Shown here piece by piece: positions 50,501-57,808 of a DNA stretch of 64,000 nucleotides (its first letter is position 1; each line of letters begins with the position of its first letter). Origin of the DNA: Spongiactinospora sp. TRM90649 (lineage in GTDB: Bacteria; Actinomycetota; Actinomycetes; Streptosporangiales; Streptosporangiaceae); contig NZ_JARLTC010000029.1 of NCBI RefSeq assembly GCF_029382225.1, positions 99,758 through 163,757 of the forward strand, read 5' to 3'. Under the pieces are notes generated by a model, which saw nothing but the letters and a program-made list of their open reading frames with translations, was not told the origin of the DNA and searched no databases. Made by a program: the position numbers and the translations under genes.

Positions 50501-51558
50501 TACGGCGGGCTCTGTCCCGGCGCGGGCGGGCGCGGCGCCTCCCGTGAGACCGGCCCCGGTACGGCCTGCGGCCGTGCCGCAGGCGGCGGCGGTTGCTGCT
50601 GTCGCGGTGCCGGACGCTGCGGATTCTGGTGGCCCGGCCCCTGTGCCACGCCGGGCCCGGCCGGTGGTCCGCCCTGGACCGGCCCCTGCGGGTCACGCCG
50701 TACCGGCCGGATGGCGGGCATTATGCGCGTCGGACTGCGGCCGTCGAGGACCTGCCGCAGCATGCGCGTGGCCTCGTCGTGGTCGAGGCGCTGTACCGGC
50801 TCCTTGACCAGCAGCCCCTCGATCACGGGCAGTAGCGCTCCGGCGTGCGGCGCCGGGTCGGGCGGGTCCATCAGCACCGAGTGCATGGTGGCCATCGCCG
50901 TACCTCGGTCGTGCGGGGACCGGCCCTCGACCGCCGCGTACAGCGTGGCGCCGAGCGACCACAGGTCGGACTCCCGGCGGGCCGGACGCCCCCGCAGGCG
51001 CTCGGGCGCGATGAACGCGGGGGTGCCCGCCAGCCCGGTCATGGTCAGCGCGGTCTCGGCCTCCAGCGTGGCGATGCCGAAGTCGGTGAGGACGACCCGG
51101 CCGTCGTCGGCCAGCAGCACGTTCTCCGGCTTCACGTCACGGTGCAGGACCCCGGCCTTGTGCGCGCTGCGCAGGGCGCTGACGACCTCCAGGCCGATCT
51201 TGGCGACCCGCTGCGAGAGCAGCCGCCCCTCCTGCTTGATGACCTGCCCGAGGGACCTGGAAGGGACGAGCTGCATGACGATCCAGGGACGACCGTCCTC
51301 TTCGATCACGTCATGGACGACCACGACGTTGGGGTGATCCAGCCGCGCCGCGGCCCGCGCCTCGCGCATGGTGCGCCGGTTGAGCTGCTGCACCTCATCG
51401 CCGAGCACGCTGGCGTAGCGGACCTCCTTTACGGCCACCTTCCGGTCCAGGACCTTGTCGTGGGCGCTCCAGACCACGCCCATGCCACCCCGGCCGATGG
51501 GTTCGAGCAGGTGGTAACGGTTCGCTACCACACGATCGCCGCGCTGCCCCTCCGACAT
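47575..51558 (-). CDS. Giant serine/threonine protein kinase with low-complexity linker
   Basis: A 1327-residue Hanks-type kinase. The kinase domain (about residues 10-280) has NRYHLLEPIGRGGMGVVWSA, VAVKEVRY, HRDVKPENVLL, LTDFGIATL and GTPAFIAPERL. Then come about 790 residues of low complexity: first Pro/Gln/Ala-rich, then Lys/Ala/Pro-rich, then Asp/Gly/Ser-rich with exact 15-residue repeats. A transmembrane helix (about 1075-1098) and a folded external domain of about 140 residues (from EGWFTHKDGRGFSIALP) complete it. Its kinase domain resembles that of the adjacent kinase, suggesting tandem duplication. Start ATG 51558 or the GTG codon before it. Confidence 0.87.
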   Translation of the reverse strand: MSEGQRGDRVVANRYHLLEPIGRGGMGVVWSAHDKVLDRKVAVKEVRYASVLGDEVQQLNRRTMREARAAARLDHPNVVVVHDVIEEDGRPWIVMQLVPSRSLGQVIKQEGRLLSQRVAKIGLEVVSALRSAHKAGVLHRDVKPENVLLADDGRVVLTDFGIATLEAETALTMTGLAGTPAFIAPERLRGRPARRESDLWSLGATLYAAVEGRSPHDRGTAMATMHSVLMDPPDPAPHAGALLPVIEGLLVKEPVQRLDHDEATRMLRQVLDGRSPTRIMPAIRPVRRDPQGPVQGGPPAGPGVAQGPGHQNPQRPAPRQQQPPPPAARPQAVPGPVSREAPRPPAPGQSPPYGGAPRPPAAQNPARNPAQNPGQNPGQAGPRPPVPPVQGPPRPQAASRQRPPTAQSPAVQGPPRQPTAQTPAAQPPAPQRSPQQPPPAQGTPGQPMAQTPAAQGSPQPSTGQSPAAQAPAGQGADVGKAASPPPRRMNAFQEGARLPGAPADLPPLPASGPEAGRPIVPTASKQPPPPSPEPKSEPPQPRVPQAGTPSGAPADAALAPPSAPPTPKIAPRPSSAAKDEAPPPPSPDATALHPARATSPLPQAGDAPPSPRRRPPYARTATPKPAVSPETAEKPAEPQPEADRPDPTATTKVATPAQKGKKPAAPAKAKKAPAKPKKGAAAKAADADPETPAQPAEKSGKEAAGKPGEKASGTGGATAASAKIRATSDVKTAGSAGATDETPAPDEEKRGGTSASAGDGEKDDGTSLLRSSARPAMDDSPTPTEGKSGSAGASAAADSAPVPAADDGPEQGGNENAGPSASAVAAASQDGHESDGTSASAAQGTAVADDETDGGASLGPVASKEKDGGTSDLGTTASTGKDGGTSDLGTAAGSGKDGGASGLGSAVGGTGAQGSGAASVGGDDDTDPGLVAVTDQDGRIGALPAADGDESDGTVAIGSAPGGERGDGGGAAGEDRTAALIPARDEKPPAPKKGAAKGPGGGGRTPAARKPAPLSIDEELEGWFRKDPPKRTPVAREPAQPTQVGMPVSFDAGRLPPAGPPAERPGQFSMGQVKKALPLLVLAVVIVALVAWWLGIRSAGGGGTGVAEVTSRPTPAVTASHTKSDDKDSERDKEDKTEPSTSAGPSQPAESAPAKSEEAAPPPQTTAPEESKPPKEEDEALPEGWFTHKDGRGFSIALPKGWSVFKQQDRSVWFHGPGAAKGSYLLVEEASDPRSDPLEDWYQQEKAVKGNFNDYKRVKIEKVDYMKAAADWEFTWRMSSGKAHVRNRGFVTDGGRGYALYWHTLADAWDKDLHYFDTFAKTFKPAK
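48848..48982 (-). repeat. Three 45-bp tandem repeats in the giant kinase
   Basis: Units begin at 48848, 48893 and 48938 (plus-strand CCGAGGYCGCTGGYGCC) and encode three copies of a 15-residue unit containing KDGGTSDLG or KDGGASGLG. The frame is kept. They lie in the Asp/Gly-rich linker before the transmembrane helix. Confidence 0.8.
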
Positions 51559-51703
51559 CACCGAATTGAACCCCCTCTCGGAGCTAAAAATCCTCCCATA
51601 GCGGGGGATCCGGAGCGACCGGAAGCGGCTCGGCCGCGTGTGATCGATGTCCACATGGCGAGACGGATCTTTCGTGAAGTGGCGTGCGGTCGAGGTGATG
51701 GCC

Positions 51704-51709
51704 TATCGT
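51704..51709 (+). promoter_or_regulatory. -10 box of the aromatic leader transcript
   Basis: TATCGT (51704-51709) fits TANNNT and stands 7 nt before GTG 51717. No good -35 box is seen. Transcription should begin at or just before the leader ORF start codon. Confidence 0.45.
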
Positions 51710-51716
51710 CGGGGAC

Positions 51717-51776
51717 GTGGTCCGTTACTTCGCGTTTATCGAGCCGGCTCCGGAAGGGCCGGTCGCACCTGCGTGA
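51717..51776 (+). CDS. Putative 19-residue leader peptide rich in early Tyr/Phe
   Basis: GTG 51717 opens a 20-codon ORF encoding MVRYFAFIEPAPEGPVAPA. Three aromatic codons (Tyr, Phe, Phe) occupy positions 4, 5 and 7, followed by Pro codons. It apparently starts leaderlessly and is followed by a hairpin, an intrinsic terminator and a chorismate mutase fusion gene. This layout suggests translation-dependent attenuation by Phe/Tyr supply. No homologue is known to me. Confidence 0.4.
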   Translation: MVRYFAFIEPAPEGPVAPA

Positions 51777-51799
51777 ACTAGCGATCGACCGGAGCCGGC
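51743..51799 (+). promoter_or_regulatory. 11-bp stem with alternative partner in the leader RNA
   Basis: GCCGGCTCCGG (51743-51753, within the leader ORF) is perfectly complementary to CCGGAGCCGGC (51789-51799). The 3' arm can instead pair over 8 bp with GCCGGCTC at 51852-51859, beyond the terminator. A ribosome stalled on the aromatic codons 51726-51737 would cover the 5' arm and favour the alternative. Confidence 0.45.
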
Positions 51800-51802
51800 G
51801 AA

Positions 51803-51834
51803 GGCAGAGACATCACGTCTCTGCCTTTTGTTTT
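51803..51834 (+). terminator. Strong intrinsic terminator before the chorismate mutase gene
   Basis: GGCAGAGAC (51803-51811) pairs with GTCTCTGCC (51817-51825) around a 5-nt loop and is followed by TTTTGTTTT. I saw no other hairpin with such a U-tract in the window. It works only rightward. No gene other than the leader ORF lies upstream on this strand, so it must act on the leader transcript. Confidence 0.85.
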
Positions 51835-51898
51835 ACCCCCAACTCTCACCTGCCGGCTCGCGGGAAAGGGCGGCCGGCCTACTGATACAGGAGCCGAG

Positions 51899-51937
51899 AT
51901 GTCGTCGAATGCCCCGCAGGGAAGGTCCGACTCGTGA
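51899..51937 (+). CDS. 12-residue ORF overlapping the chorismate mutase start
   Basis: ATG 51899 is preceded by AGGAG with 5-nt spacing and encodes MSSNAPQGRSDS. Its TGA overlaps GTG 51934 as GTGA, the same 4-nt coupling used in the dcw genes. It could relay ribosomes into the fusion gene. Coding value is uncertain. Confidence 0.3.
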   Translation: MSSNAPQGRSDS

Positions 51938-52914
51938 GTGTTGAAGTTTCCGGTCCCCGGGCCGGTCGGGCCGTACGGGTCGGTGAGGTGCCGCTGGGGC
52001 GGGACGTGCCCGCGGTGGTCGTCGGGGGAGCGCCGGTGGAGGCGGCCCAGGGCGAGGCGACCGGCGGTGAGCCGGACGCGCGGTGGATCAGCCTGCGCGG
52101 TCACCACGGGCGCCGTCCGGCGGCGGAGGTGATCGCCGAGGCTCGCGCGCAGTGCGGCGGTCCGCTCCTGGTCGAGCCGTTCTCGGCGGCGGACCTCGCC
52201 GACGTGGCGGCCATGGCCGACGGCGTGATCGTGGGCGCGGCCTGGATGCAGGACTACCAGCTCGTGCGGGCCGTCGCCCGGCTCGGACTGCCCGTGGTCG
52301 TGCAGCGCGGCCCGGCGGCGACCCTCCAGGAGTGGCTGGCGATCGCCGACTACTGCGCCGCCGAGGGCAACGACCAGGTGGTGCTGTGCGAGTGCGGCGG
52401 CCGTCCCAGCCTGCCCGGCGGCACCACCACCCTGGACCTGGGGATGGCGGCGGAGGCGGGGGAGCGCACGGGGCGGCCGGTGCTGGTCGCCCTCGGCGAC
52501 GACGCCTCGCTGGCCGCGGCGGCGATCGCGTCCGGGGCGGACGGGCTGATGCTCGCGTCCGGCGCGGGACGTGACGCGGTGGCGGCGGCCTGTGAGGCGG
52601 CGACGGTCGTCGGCGCGCTGGTGCGGCGCGAGGCGCCGGATTCCGTGGCCGGCGCGCGGTCGGTGATCGACCGCGTGGACGCGGCCCTCGCCACCTTGCT
52701 GGAACGGCGGGCGGAGCTGGCCGGGATCGTGCAGCGGCTGAAGCCGGTGGGCGGGTTCGCCGGGCGCGACATGGACCGCGAGCGCGCTCTCGTGGCGGCC
52801 ATGGCGCGGCGCGCGCCGTCCCTGGGCGCCGACCGCCTCGCCCCGGTGATGAACGCGGTGATCGAGGCCGGCCTGCTCCTGGCCGAGGAGCGGCGCGGGG
52901 CCGCGAGCGGCTGA
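51934..52914 (+). CDS. Degenerate DAHP-synthase-like domain fused to chorismate mutase
   Basis: A 326-residue fusion. Residues about 50-225 resemble the class I DAHP synthase barrel (AAWMQDYQLVRAVARLGLP, VVQRGPAATLQEWLAIADY, ASGADGLMLASGAG). Expected catalytic residues are missing: Lys of KRG is Gln, CERG reads CECGG, and the DPSH and EVH metal/substrate motifs are absent. Residues about 240-322 are an AroQ chorismate mutase (VIDRVDAALATLLERRAELA, LKPVGG, DMDRERALVAAM) with the key Arg, Lys and DxxRE residues, and Glu near the E. coli Gln88 position. It should make prephenate for Phe/Tyr. GTG 51934 follows AGGGAAGG. Confidence 0.7.
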   Translation: MSVEVSGPRAGRAVRVGEVPLGRDVPAVVVGGAPVEAAQGEATGGEPDARWISLRGHHGRRPAAEVIAEARAQCGGPLLVEPFSAADLADVAAMADGVIVGAAWMQDYQLVRAVARLGLPVVVQRGPAATLQEWLAIADYCAAEGNDQVVLCECGGRPSLPGGTTTLDLGMAAEAGERTGRPVLVALGDDASLAAAAIASGADGLMLASGAGRDAVAAACEAATVVGALVRREAPDSVAGARSVIDRVDAALATLLERRAELAGIVQRLKPVGGFAGRDMDRERALVAAMARRAPSLGADRLAPVMNAVIEAGLLLAEERRGAASG

Positions 52915-53034
52915 GACTTCGGATTCCGGCGGCGTGTCGGCCCGAAACCGAGCTTTCGCGCAGGTGGCGGGGCGGGGGCCGCCGGGTGTCCGAATGGCGG
53001 GCACGGGGTGGGCACATGGGGGCTCGAACGCGCG

Positions 53035-53040
53035 TAGGCT
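53035..53040 (+). promoter_or_regulatory. -10 box of dnaE
   Basis: TAGGCT at 53035-53040, about 40 nt before ATG 53081. A LexA half-site (TCGAAC, 53024-53029) is adjacent but its partner half is not conserved. Confidence 0.45.
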
Positions 53041-53080
53041 CTTGTCCGCCGCCTTTCGCGAGGGTGATCGAGGGAGCCGC

Positions 53081-56000
53081 ATGAGCGAGTCGTTTGTCCA
53101 TCTGCACGTCCACACCGAGTACTCCATGCTCGACGGTGCGGCCCGGTTGAAGCAGATGTTCAAACAGGTGGGTGATCTGGGCATGCCCGCGATCGCGATC
53201 ACCGACCACGGCAACATGCACGGCGCCTACGACTTCTACAAGCAGGCCACCGCCGCCGGGATCAAGCCGATCATCGGCATCGAGGCGTACGTGGCGCCCG
53301 AGGCGCGGCAGAACAAGAAGCCGGTCCTGTGGGGCGAGCCGCATCAGAAGAAGGACGACGTCTCCGCCGGTGGCTACTACACCCACATGACGATCTGGGC
53401 CCGTAACCGTACGGGCCTGCACAACCTGATGAAGCTCAGCTCGCGCGCCTACACCGAGGGCTTCGTCCGCAAGTGGGCGCGGATGGACGCCGAGGTGCTC
53501 GCCGAGCACGCCGACGGCCTGATGGCCACCACCGGCTGCCCCTCCGGCGAGGTGCAGACCCGCCTGCGCCTCGGCCAGTACGACGAGGCGGTCCGCGCGG
53601 CGGCGAAGTTCCAGGAGATCTTCGGCAAGGAGAACTACTTCCTGGAGGTCATGGACCACGGCCTCGACATCGAGCGCCGGGTTCGTGACGGCCTGACCCG
53701 GGTCAGCGCCGACCTGGACATCCCGCCGCTGGTGACCAACGACTCGCACTACACCTACGAGTCCGACGCCACCGGCCACGACGCGTTGCTGTGCATCCAG
53801 ACCGGCAAGCAGCTCGCCGACCCCGACCGGTTCCGCTTCGACGGCAGCGGCTACTACATCAAGACCGCCGACGAGATGCGGGCGATCCACCCGAACGAGG
53901 AGCTGTGGCAGGAGGGCTGCCGCAACACCCTCCTGGTCGCCGAGCGGGTCGATCCGGAGGGGTTCTTCGGGTTCCGGAACCTCATGCCCACCTATCCGAT
54001 CCCGGACGGCATGAGCGAGGTGGAGTTCTTCCGCTCCCAGGTCTGGGAGGGCATGTCCCGCCGCTGGCCGGAGGGCTTCGACGAGACGCACCGCACCCAG
54101 GCGGAGTACGAGATCGGGATCATCGAGCAGATGGGCTTCCCGTCCTACTTCCTCGTGGTCGCCGACTTCATCATGTGGGCCAAGGAGAACGGCATCCGGG
54201 TCGGGCCGGGGCGAGGGTCGGCGGCGGGCTCGCTGGTGGCCTACGCGCTCGGCATCACCGACCTCGACCCGCTCCCGCACGGACTGATCTTCGAGCGGTT
54301 CCTCAACCCGGACCGCGTGTCCATGCCCGACGTCGACATCGACTTCGACGAGCGTCGGCGCGGCGACGTCATCCGGTACGTGACCGAGAAGTGGGGCGCC
54401 GACAAGGTCGCCATGATCGCCACCTTCGGCACCATCAAGGCGAAGGCCGCCATCAAGGACGCCGCACGCGTCCTGGGCTACCCGTACGCGCTCGGTGACA
54501 AGGTGTCCAAGGCGTTCCCGCCCGCCGTCATGGGCAAGGACATCCCGCTGTCGGGCATCTTCGACGCAGACCATCCCCGCTACAACGAGGCGGGCGAGCT
54601 GCGCAAGCTCTACGAGGAGGATGTGGACGTCAAGTCCGCGATCGACCTCGGCAAGGGCCTGGAAGGGCTGATCAGGCAGACCGGCGTGCACGCGGCGGGC
54701 GTCATCATGTCCGCCGAGGTGATCACCGACCATATCCCGATCATGCGCCGCGACTCCGACGGCGCGATCATCACGCAGTTCGACTACCCGACCTGCGAGA
54801 CGCTCGGCCTGCTGAAGATGGACTTCCTGGGCCTGCGCAACCTGACGATCATCGACGACTGCCTGAAGATGGTCGAGGGCAACACCGGCGAGATGATCGA
54901 CCTGCTCAAGCTCCCGCTCGACGACCGCAAGACGTACGAGCTGTTGGGCAGGGGCGACACCCTGGGAGTGTTCCAGCTCGACGGCGGCGGCATGCGCTCG
55001 CTGCTGCGGCTGATGAAGCCCGACAACTTCGAGGACATCTCCGCCGTGGGCGCGCTCTACCGGCCGGGTCCGATGGGCGCCAACTCGCACACCAACTACG
55101 CGCTGCGCAAGAACGGCCAGCAGAAGATCGAGCCGATCCACCCCGAGTTCGAGGAGTCGCTGGCCGAGATCCTCGGCACCACCTACGGCCTGATCGTCTA
55201 TCAGGAGCAGGTCATGGCCATCGCGCAGAAGGTCGCCGGGTTCTCGCTCGGCAAAGCCGACCTGCTGCGCCGCGCGATGGGCAAGAAGAAGAAGGCCGAA
55301 CTGGACAAGCAGTTCGCCTCCTTCGAGCAGGGCATGAAGGACAACGGCTACAGCGGCGTGGCGATCAAGACGCTGTGGGACATCCTGCTGCCCTTCTCCG
55401 ACTACGCCTTCAACAAGGCGCACAGCGCCGCGTACGGCCTGGTCTCCTACTGGACCGCCTATCTCAAGGCCAACTACCCCGCCGAGTACATGGCCGCGCT
55501 GCTCACGTCGGTGAAGGACGACAAGGACAAGTCCGCCCTCTACCTCAACGAGTGCCGCCGGATGGGCATCAAGGTCCTCCCACCGGACGTCAACGACTCC
55601 GACTTCGACTTCACCCCGCGCGGCACCGACGTCCGGTTCGGACTGTCGGCCATCCGCAACGTGGGCGGCAACGTGGTGGACGGCATCATCTCCGCCCGCC
55701 GCGACAAGACCCGGTTCACCGACTACAAGGACTTCCTGCGCAAGGTCCCGGCCACGGTCTGCAACAAGCGGGTCATCGAGTCGCTGATCAAGGCGGGGGC
55801 GTTCGACTCCTTCGGCCACGTCCGCAAGGGCCTGGTCATGGTGCACGAGCAGTCGGTGGACGCCATCATCGACATCAAGAAGAACGAGGCGATCGGCCAG
55901 GACTCCCTGTTCGGGGCGGTCGAGGGCGTCGAGGACCAGACCTTCGACGTGCAGATCCCGCCGGGGGAGTGGGACAAGAGCACGGTGCTGGCCTTCGAGC

Positions 56001-56605
56001 GGGAGATGCTGGGCCTGTACGTCTCCGACCACCCGCTCCTGGGCGTGGAGCACATCCTGTCGCAGGGAGCCGACTGCTCGATCGCCGCCCTGCAGGCCGA
56101 CGAACGCCCGGAGGGCCAGGTCATCACGGTCGGCGGCATCCTGTCCGGCCTGCAGCGCAAGGTCACCAAGAAGGGTGACACGTGGGTGCTCACCCAGCTT
56201 GAGGACCTTGAGGGCTCGATCGAGGTAATGATCTTCCCGTCGTCCTACCAGCTCTGCTCGACGATCCTGGCCGAAGACGCCATCGTCTTCGTCAAGGGCC
56301 GCCTGGACAAGCGGGAAGACGTCGCGAAGATCATCGCGATGGAGGTGACCGCCCCCGACCTCACCCAGGAGGCGGGCGGCCCCCTGCTGGTGAGCCTGGC
56401 CCTGGCCCGCTGCACCCCGCCGCTGGTCGGACGCCTCAAGGAGGTCCTGTCCACCCACCCGGGCACGACAGAGATCCACCTCCAGGTCCACAACGGCCCC
56501 AAGACCACCGTCCTGCGCCTCGACGACCGGCTGCGCGTCTCGCCGTCCCCGGCCCTGATGGGCGACCTCAAACAACTCCTGGGCCCGGCCTGCCTGGGAG
56601 CCTGA
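53081..56605 (+). CDS. dnaE: DNA polymerase III alpha subunit (replicative)
   Basis: A 1174-residue DnaE1-type catalytic subunit of the replicative polymerase. The N-terminal PHP domain has HLHVHTEYSMLDG and ITDHGNMHGAYDFY. The palm carries GPGRGSAAGSLVAYALGIT and PDVDIDFDERRRGDVI with the catalytic aspartates, followed by the third near the LKMDFLGLRNL region. HhH and OB domains (QVITVGGILSGLQRKVTKKG) and a C-terminal tau-binding part follow. GAGGGAG 5 nt before ATG 53081 fixes the start. Length fits the essential actinobacterial DnaE1 rather than the mutagenic DnaE2. Confidence 0.96.
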   Translation: MSESFVHLHVHTEYSMLDGAARLKQMFKQVGDLGMPAIAITDHGNMHGAYDFYKQATAAGIKPIIGIEAYVAPEARQNKKPVLWGEPHQKKDDVSAGGYYTHMTIWARNRTGLHNLMKLSSRAYTEGFVRKWARMDAEVLAEHADGLMATTGCPSGEVQTRLRLGQYDEAVRAAAKFQEIFGKENYFLEVMDHGLDIERRVRDGLTRVSADLDIPPLVTNDSHYTYESDATGHDALLCIQTGKQLADPDRFRFDGSGYYIKTADEMRAIHPNEELWQEGCRNTLLVAERVDPEGFFGFRNLMPTYPIPDGMSEVEFFRSQVWEGMSRRWPEGFDETHRTQAEYEIGIIEQMGFPSYFLVVADFIMWAKENGIRVGPGRGSAAGSLVAYALGITDLDPLPHGLIFERFLNPDRVSMPDVDIDFDERRRGDVIRYVTEKWGADKVAMIATFGTIKAKAAIKDAARVLGYPYALGDKVSKAFPPAVMGKDIPLSGIFDADHPRYNEAGELRKLYEEDVDVKSAIDLGKGLEGLIRQTGVHAAGVIMSAEVITDHIPIMRRDSDGAIITQFDYPTCETLGLLKMDFLGLRNLTIIDDCLKMVEGNTGEMIDLLKLPLDDRKTYELLGRGDTLGVFQLDGGGMRSLLRLMKPDNFEDISAVGALYRPGPMGANSHTNYALRKNGQQKIEPIHPEFEESLAEILGTTYGLIVYQEQVMAIAQKVAGFSLGKADLLRRAMGKKKKAELDKQFASFEQGMKDNGYSGVAIKTLWDILLPFSDYAFNKAHSAAYGLVSYWTAYLKANYPAEYMAALLTSVKDDKDKSALYLNECRRMGIKVLPPDVNDSDFDFTPRGTDVRFGLSAIRNVGGNVVDGIISARRDKTRFTDYKDFLRKVPATVCNKRVIESLIKAGAFDSFGHVRKGLVMVHEQSVDAIIDIKKNEAIGQDSLFGAVEGVEDQTFDVQIPPGEWDKSTVLAFEREMLGLYVSDHPLLGVEHILSQGADCSIAALQADERPEGQVITVGGILSGLQRKVTKKGDTWVLTQLEDLEGSIEVMIFPSSYQLCSTILAEDAIVFVKGRLDKREDVAKIIAMEVTAPDLTQEAGGPLLVSLALARCTPPLVGRLKEVLSTHPGTTEIHLQVHNGPKTTVLRLDDRLRVSPSPALMGDLKQLLGPACLGA

Positions 56606-56611
56606 TCACCT

Positions 56612-56643
56612 TGGTCGGGGGACCCGCCCGGGTCCCCCGACCA
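56612..56643 (+). terminator. 15-bp hairpin after dnaE
   Basis: TGGTCGGGGGACCCG (56612-56626) and CGGGTCCCCCGACCA (56629-56643) are perfect complements around two cytosines. It begins 6 nt after the dnaE stop. No U-tract. Confidence 0.7.
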
Positions 56644-57044
56644 GGTAGGGCAAGCCCCCTCCACCCGCCCGTGTGCCGGCCACCTCCCCGTGCCGCACCC
56701 ACCGAGCGCACCCCCATCCCACCGCTCCAGCACCGGCCAGAAGCCCCCGCCCTTCGGCAAGGCGACCGCGCCATCGCCCCGGACGCACCACCACCGGCCC
56801 CGTTCTCCGGGCCGGTGCTCCGCCCTTCGGCCGGGTGGCCGCGCTGACGCACGCCCAGTGGGCCGCGCTGCGCTCTGACGCCCCTTTCCTGGCGCGGGCC
56901 GCCGCGCAGCACTTCAACGCCCTGTCGGGAAGCCTGCTAAACCCGACACCCACCCACGATCGGAGTCCCTGGATCGGACTGCGAGGCTCAGCCGAGCGTG
57001 AACGTCCTGGCGCGGGTACGGCGCCGGCTGGGAGGGTGGACCTC
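56644..57044. other. Intergenic stretch without a recognised gene
   Basis: About 400 nt between the dnaE terminator and the NTF2-like gene. Open frames exist on both strands but lack family motifs and coding-like composition. One rightward phrase, ALTHAQWAALRSDAPFL (from about 56840), is faintly reminiscent of transposase N-termini but too short to assign. It also holds the ribosome binding site of the next gene (GGGAGG, 57029-57035 area). Confidence 0.5.
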
Positions 57045-57407
57045 ATGATGGAAGACTTGAGGGACGCCGAGCGCCGGCTCCAGGCCGCGCAGCTCGCTGG
57101 AGATGTCGAGGCGCTGGATCGGCTGCTGGATGATCGGCTGATCTTTACCTTCGGTGCGAACGTTGCGACCAAGGCGGACGACCTGGAGCTGCACCGCACT
57201 CGGACGCAGGTGATGACGAGGGTGGCCGAGGAGGAGTTGACCGTGCTCGCCGATGGGCGCACCGGGGTGACGTGGTTTCTCGGCACCGTCGAAGGGACCG
57301 TCTCCGGTGCGCCGTTCGCGGCCAGGATGCGCTACACCCGTACTTGGCTGTACGACGACACCCACGGCTGGCGAATCATCGCCGTGCACGCCGGCACAAC
57401 CGATTGA
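57045..57407 (+). CDS. NTF2-like/DUF4440 small protein
   Basis: A 120-residue NTF2-fold protein. The N-terminal helix DLRDAERRLQAAQLAGDVEA and LDRLLDDRLIFTFGANVAT are typical of DUF4440/SnoaL-like proteins, ending with YTRTWLYDDTHGWRIIAVHAG. Such proteins bind small ligands or are isomerase-like; no catalytic residues can be named. Two adjacent ATGs (57045, 57048) follow GGGAGG. A second NTF2-like gene lies at 63444. It stands alone before the intron. Confidence 0.75.
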   Translation: MMEDLRDAERRLQAAQLAGDVEALDRLLDDRLIFTFGANVATKADDLELHRTRTQVMTRVAEEELTVLADGRTGVTWFLGTVEGTVSGAPFAARMRYTRTWLYDDTHGWRIIAVHAGTTD

Positions 57408-57716
57408 CATAGCCGACACGTTGTCCGACGACCGGCCGGCCGGAAGGTCGGCGGCGAGGTTCGACCGCCCCGGGGGACGGGCCGACGCTGGGAGCCAGGC
57501 CATCCCGGCAAGATCAAGGACTGGATCTTGGTGTCCCAGCTCCGGCCCATGCACGAAAAGGATCAAAGCCAGAGGGATCAGAGACACCCTCTTGGCGATG
57601 TTCAATGCGCTGAACTCACGAGGCGAACAGGCGTTGAGACGCCGAACCCACGTGAGTTCCCGCTGAAGAACCTTCAGTTCGCGAGAACCGGGCCTTCGCG
57701 GCTTCCCGCTCGCCGG
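57408..57716. other. Non-coding flank 3' of the group II intron
   Basis: About 310 nt with no supported gene. A leftward open frame (from about 57731) crosses the intron boundary and shows a hydrophobic patch SLIPLALILFVHG but no recognisable family. The lower GC content than in neighbours suggests acquired or decayed DNA. Confidence 0.4.
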
Positions 57717-57752
57717 GTAGCCCCGGTGCATTGCTGGACCGAGGCCCCCTCA

Positions 57753-57787
57753 GAACCGTGCGGGCCACTCATCGCGGCACACGGCTC
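57753..57787 (-). ncRNA. Group II intron domain V
   Basis: On the minus strand the helix ends GAGCCGT and ACGGTTC pair, with the catalytic AGC triad at the start and a GCCGC/GTGGC distal stem. The distal loop reads GATGA, one base longer than the usual GNRA tetraloop. It lies 22 nt after the maturase stop. Confidence 0.85.
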
Positions 57788-57808
57788 AAGCAAGCCCCGA
57801 AGGGCGGT

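Noticed and set aside
47509..50807. Several long rightward frames opposite the two kinases
   Set aside because: They mirror the kinase codons in GC-rich DNA, and their products are Arg/Pro/Ala-rich without domains.
53024..53039. LexA box at the dnaE promoter
   Set aside because: Only the left half TCGAAC matches; the right half reads GTAGGC, so it fails the dyad requirement.
56988..57731. Leftward 247-codon open frame
   Set aside because: It is antisense to the NTF2-like gene, crosses the intron 3' end and shows no family motif.
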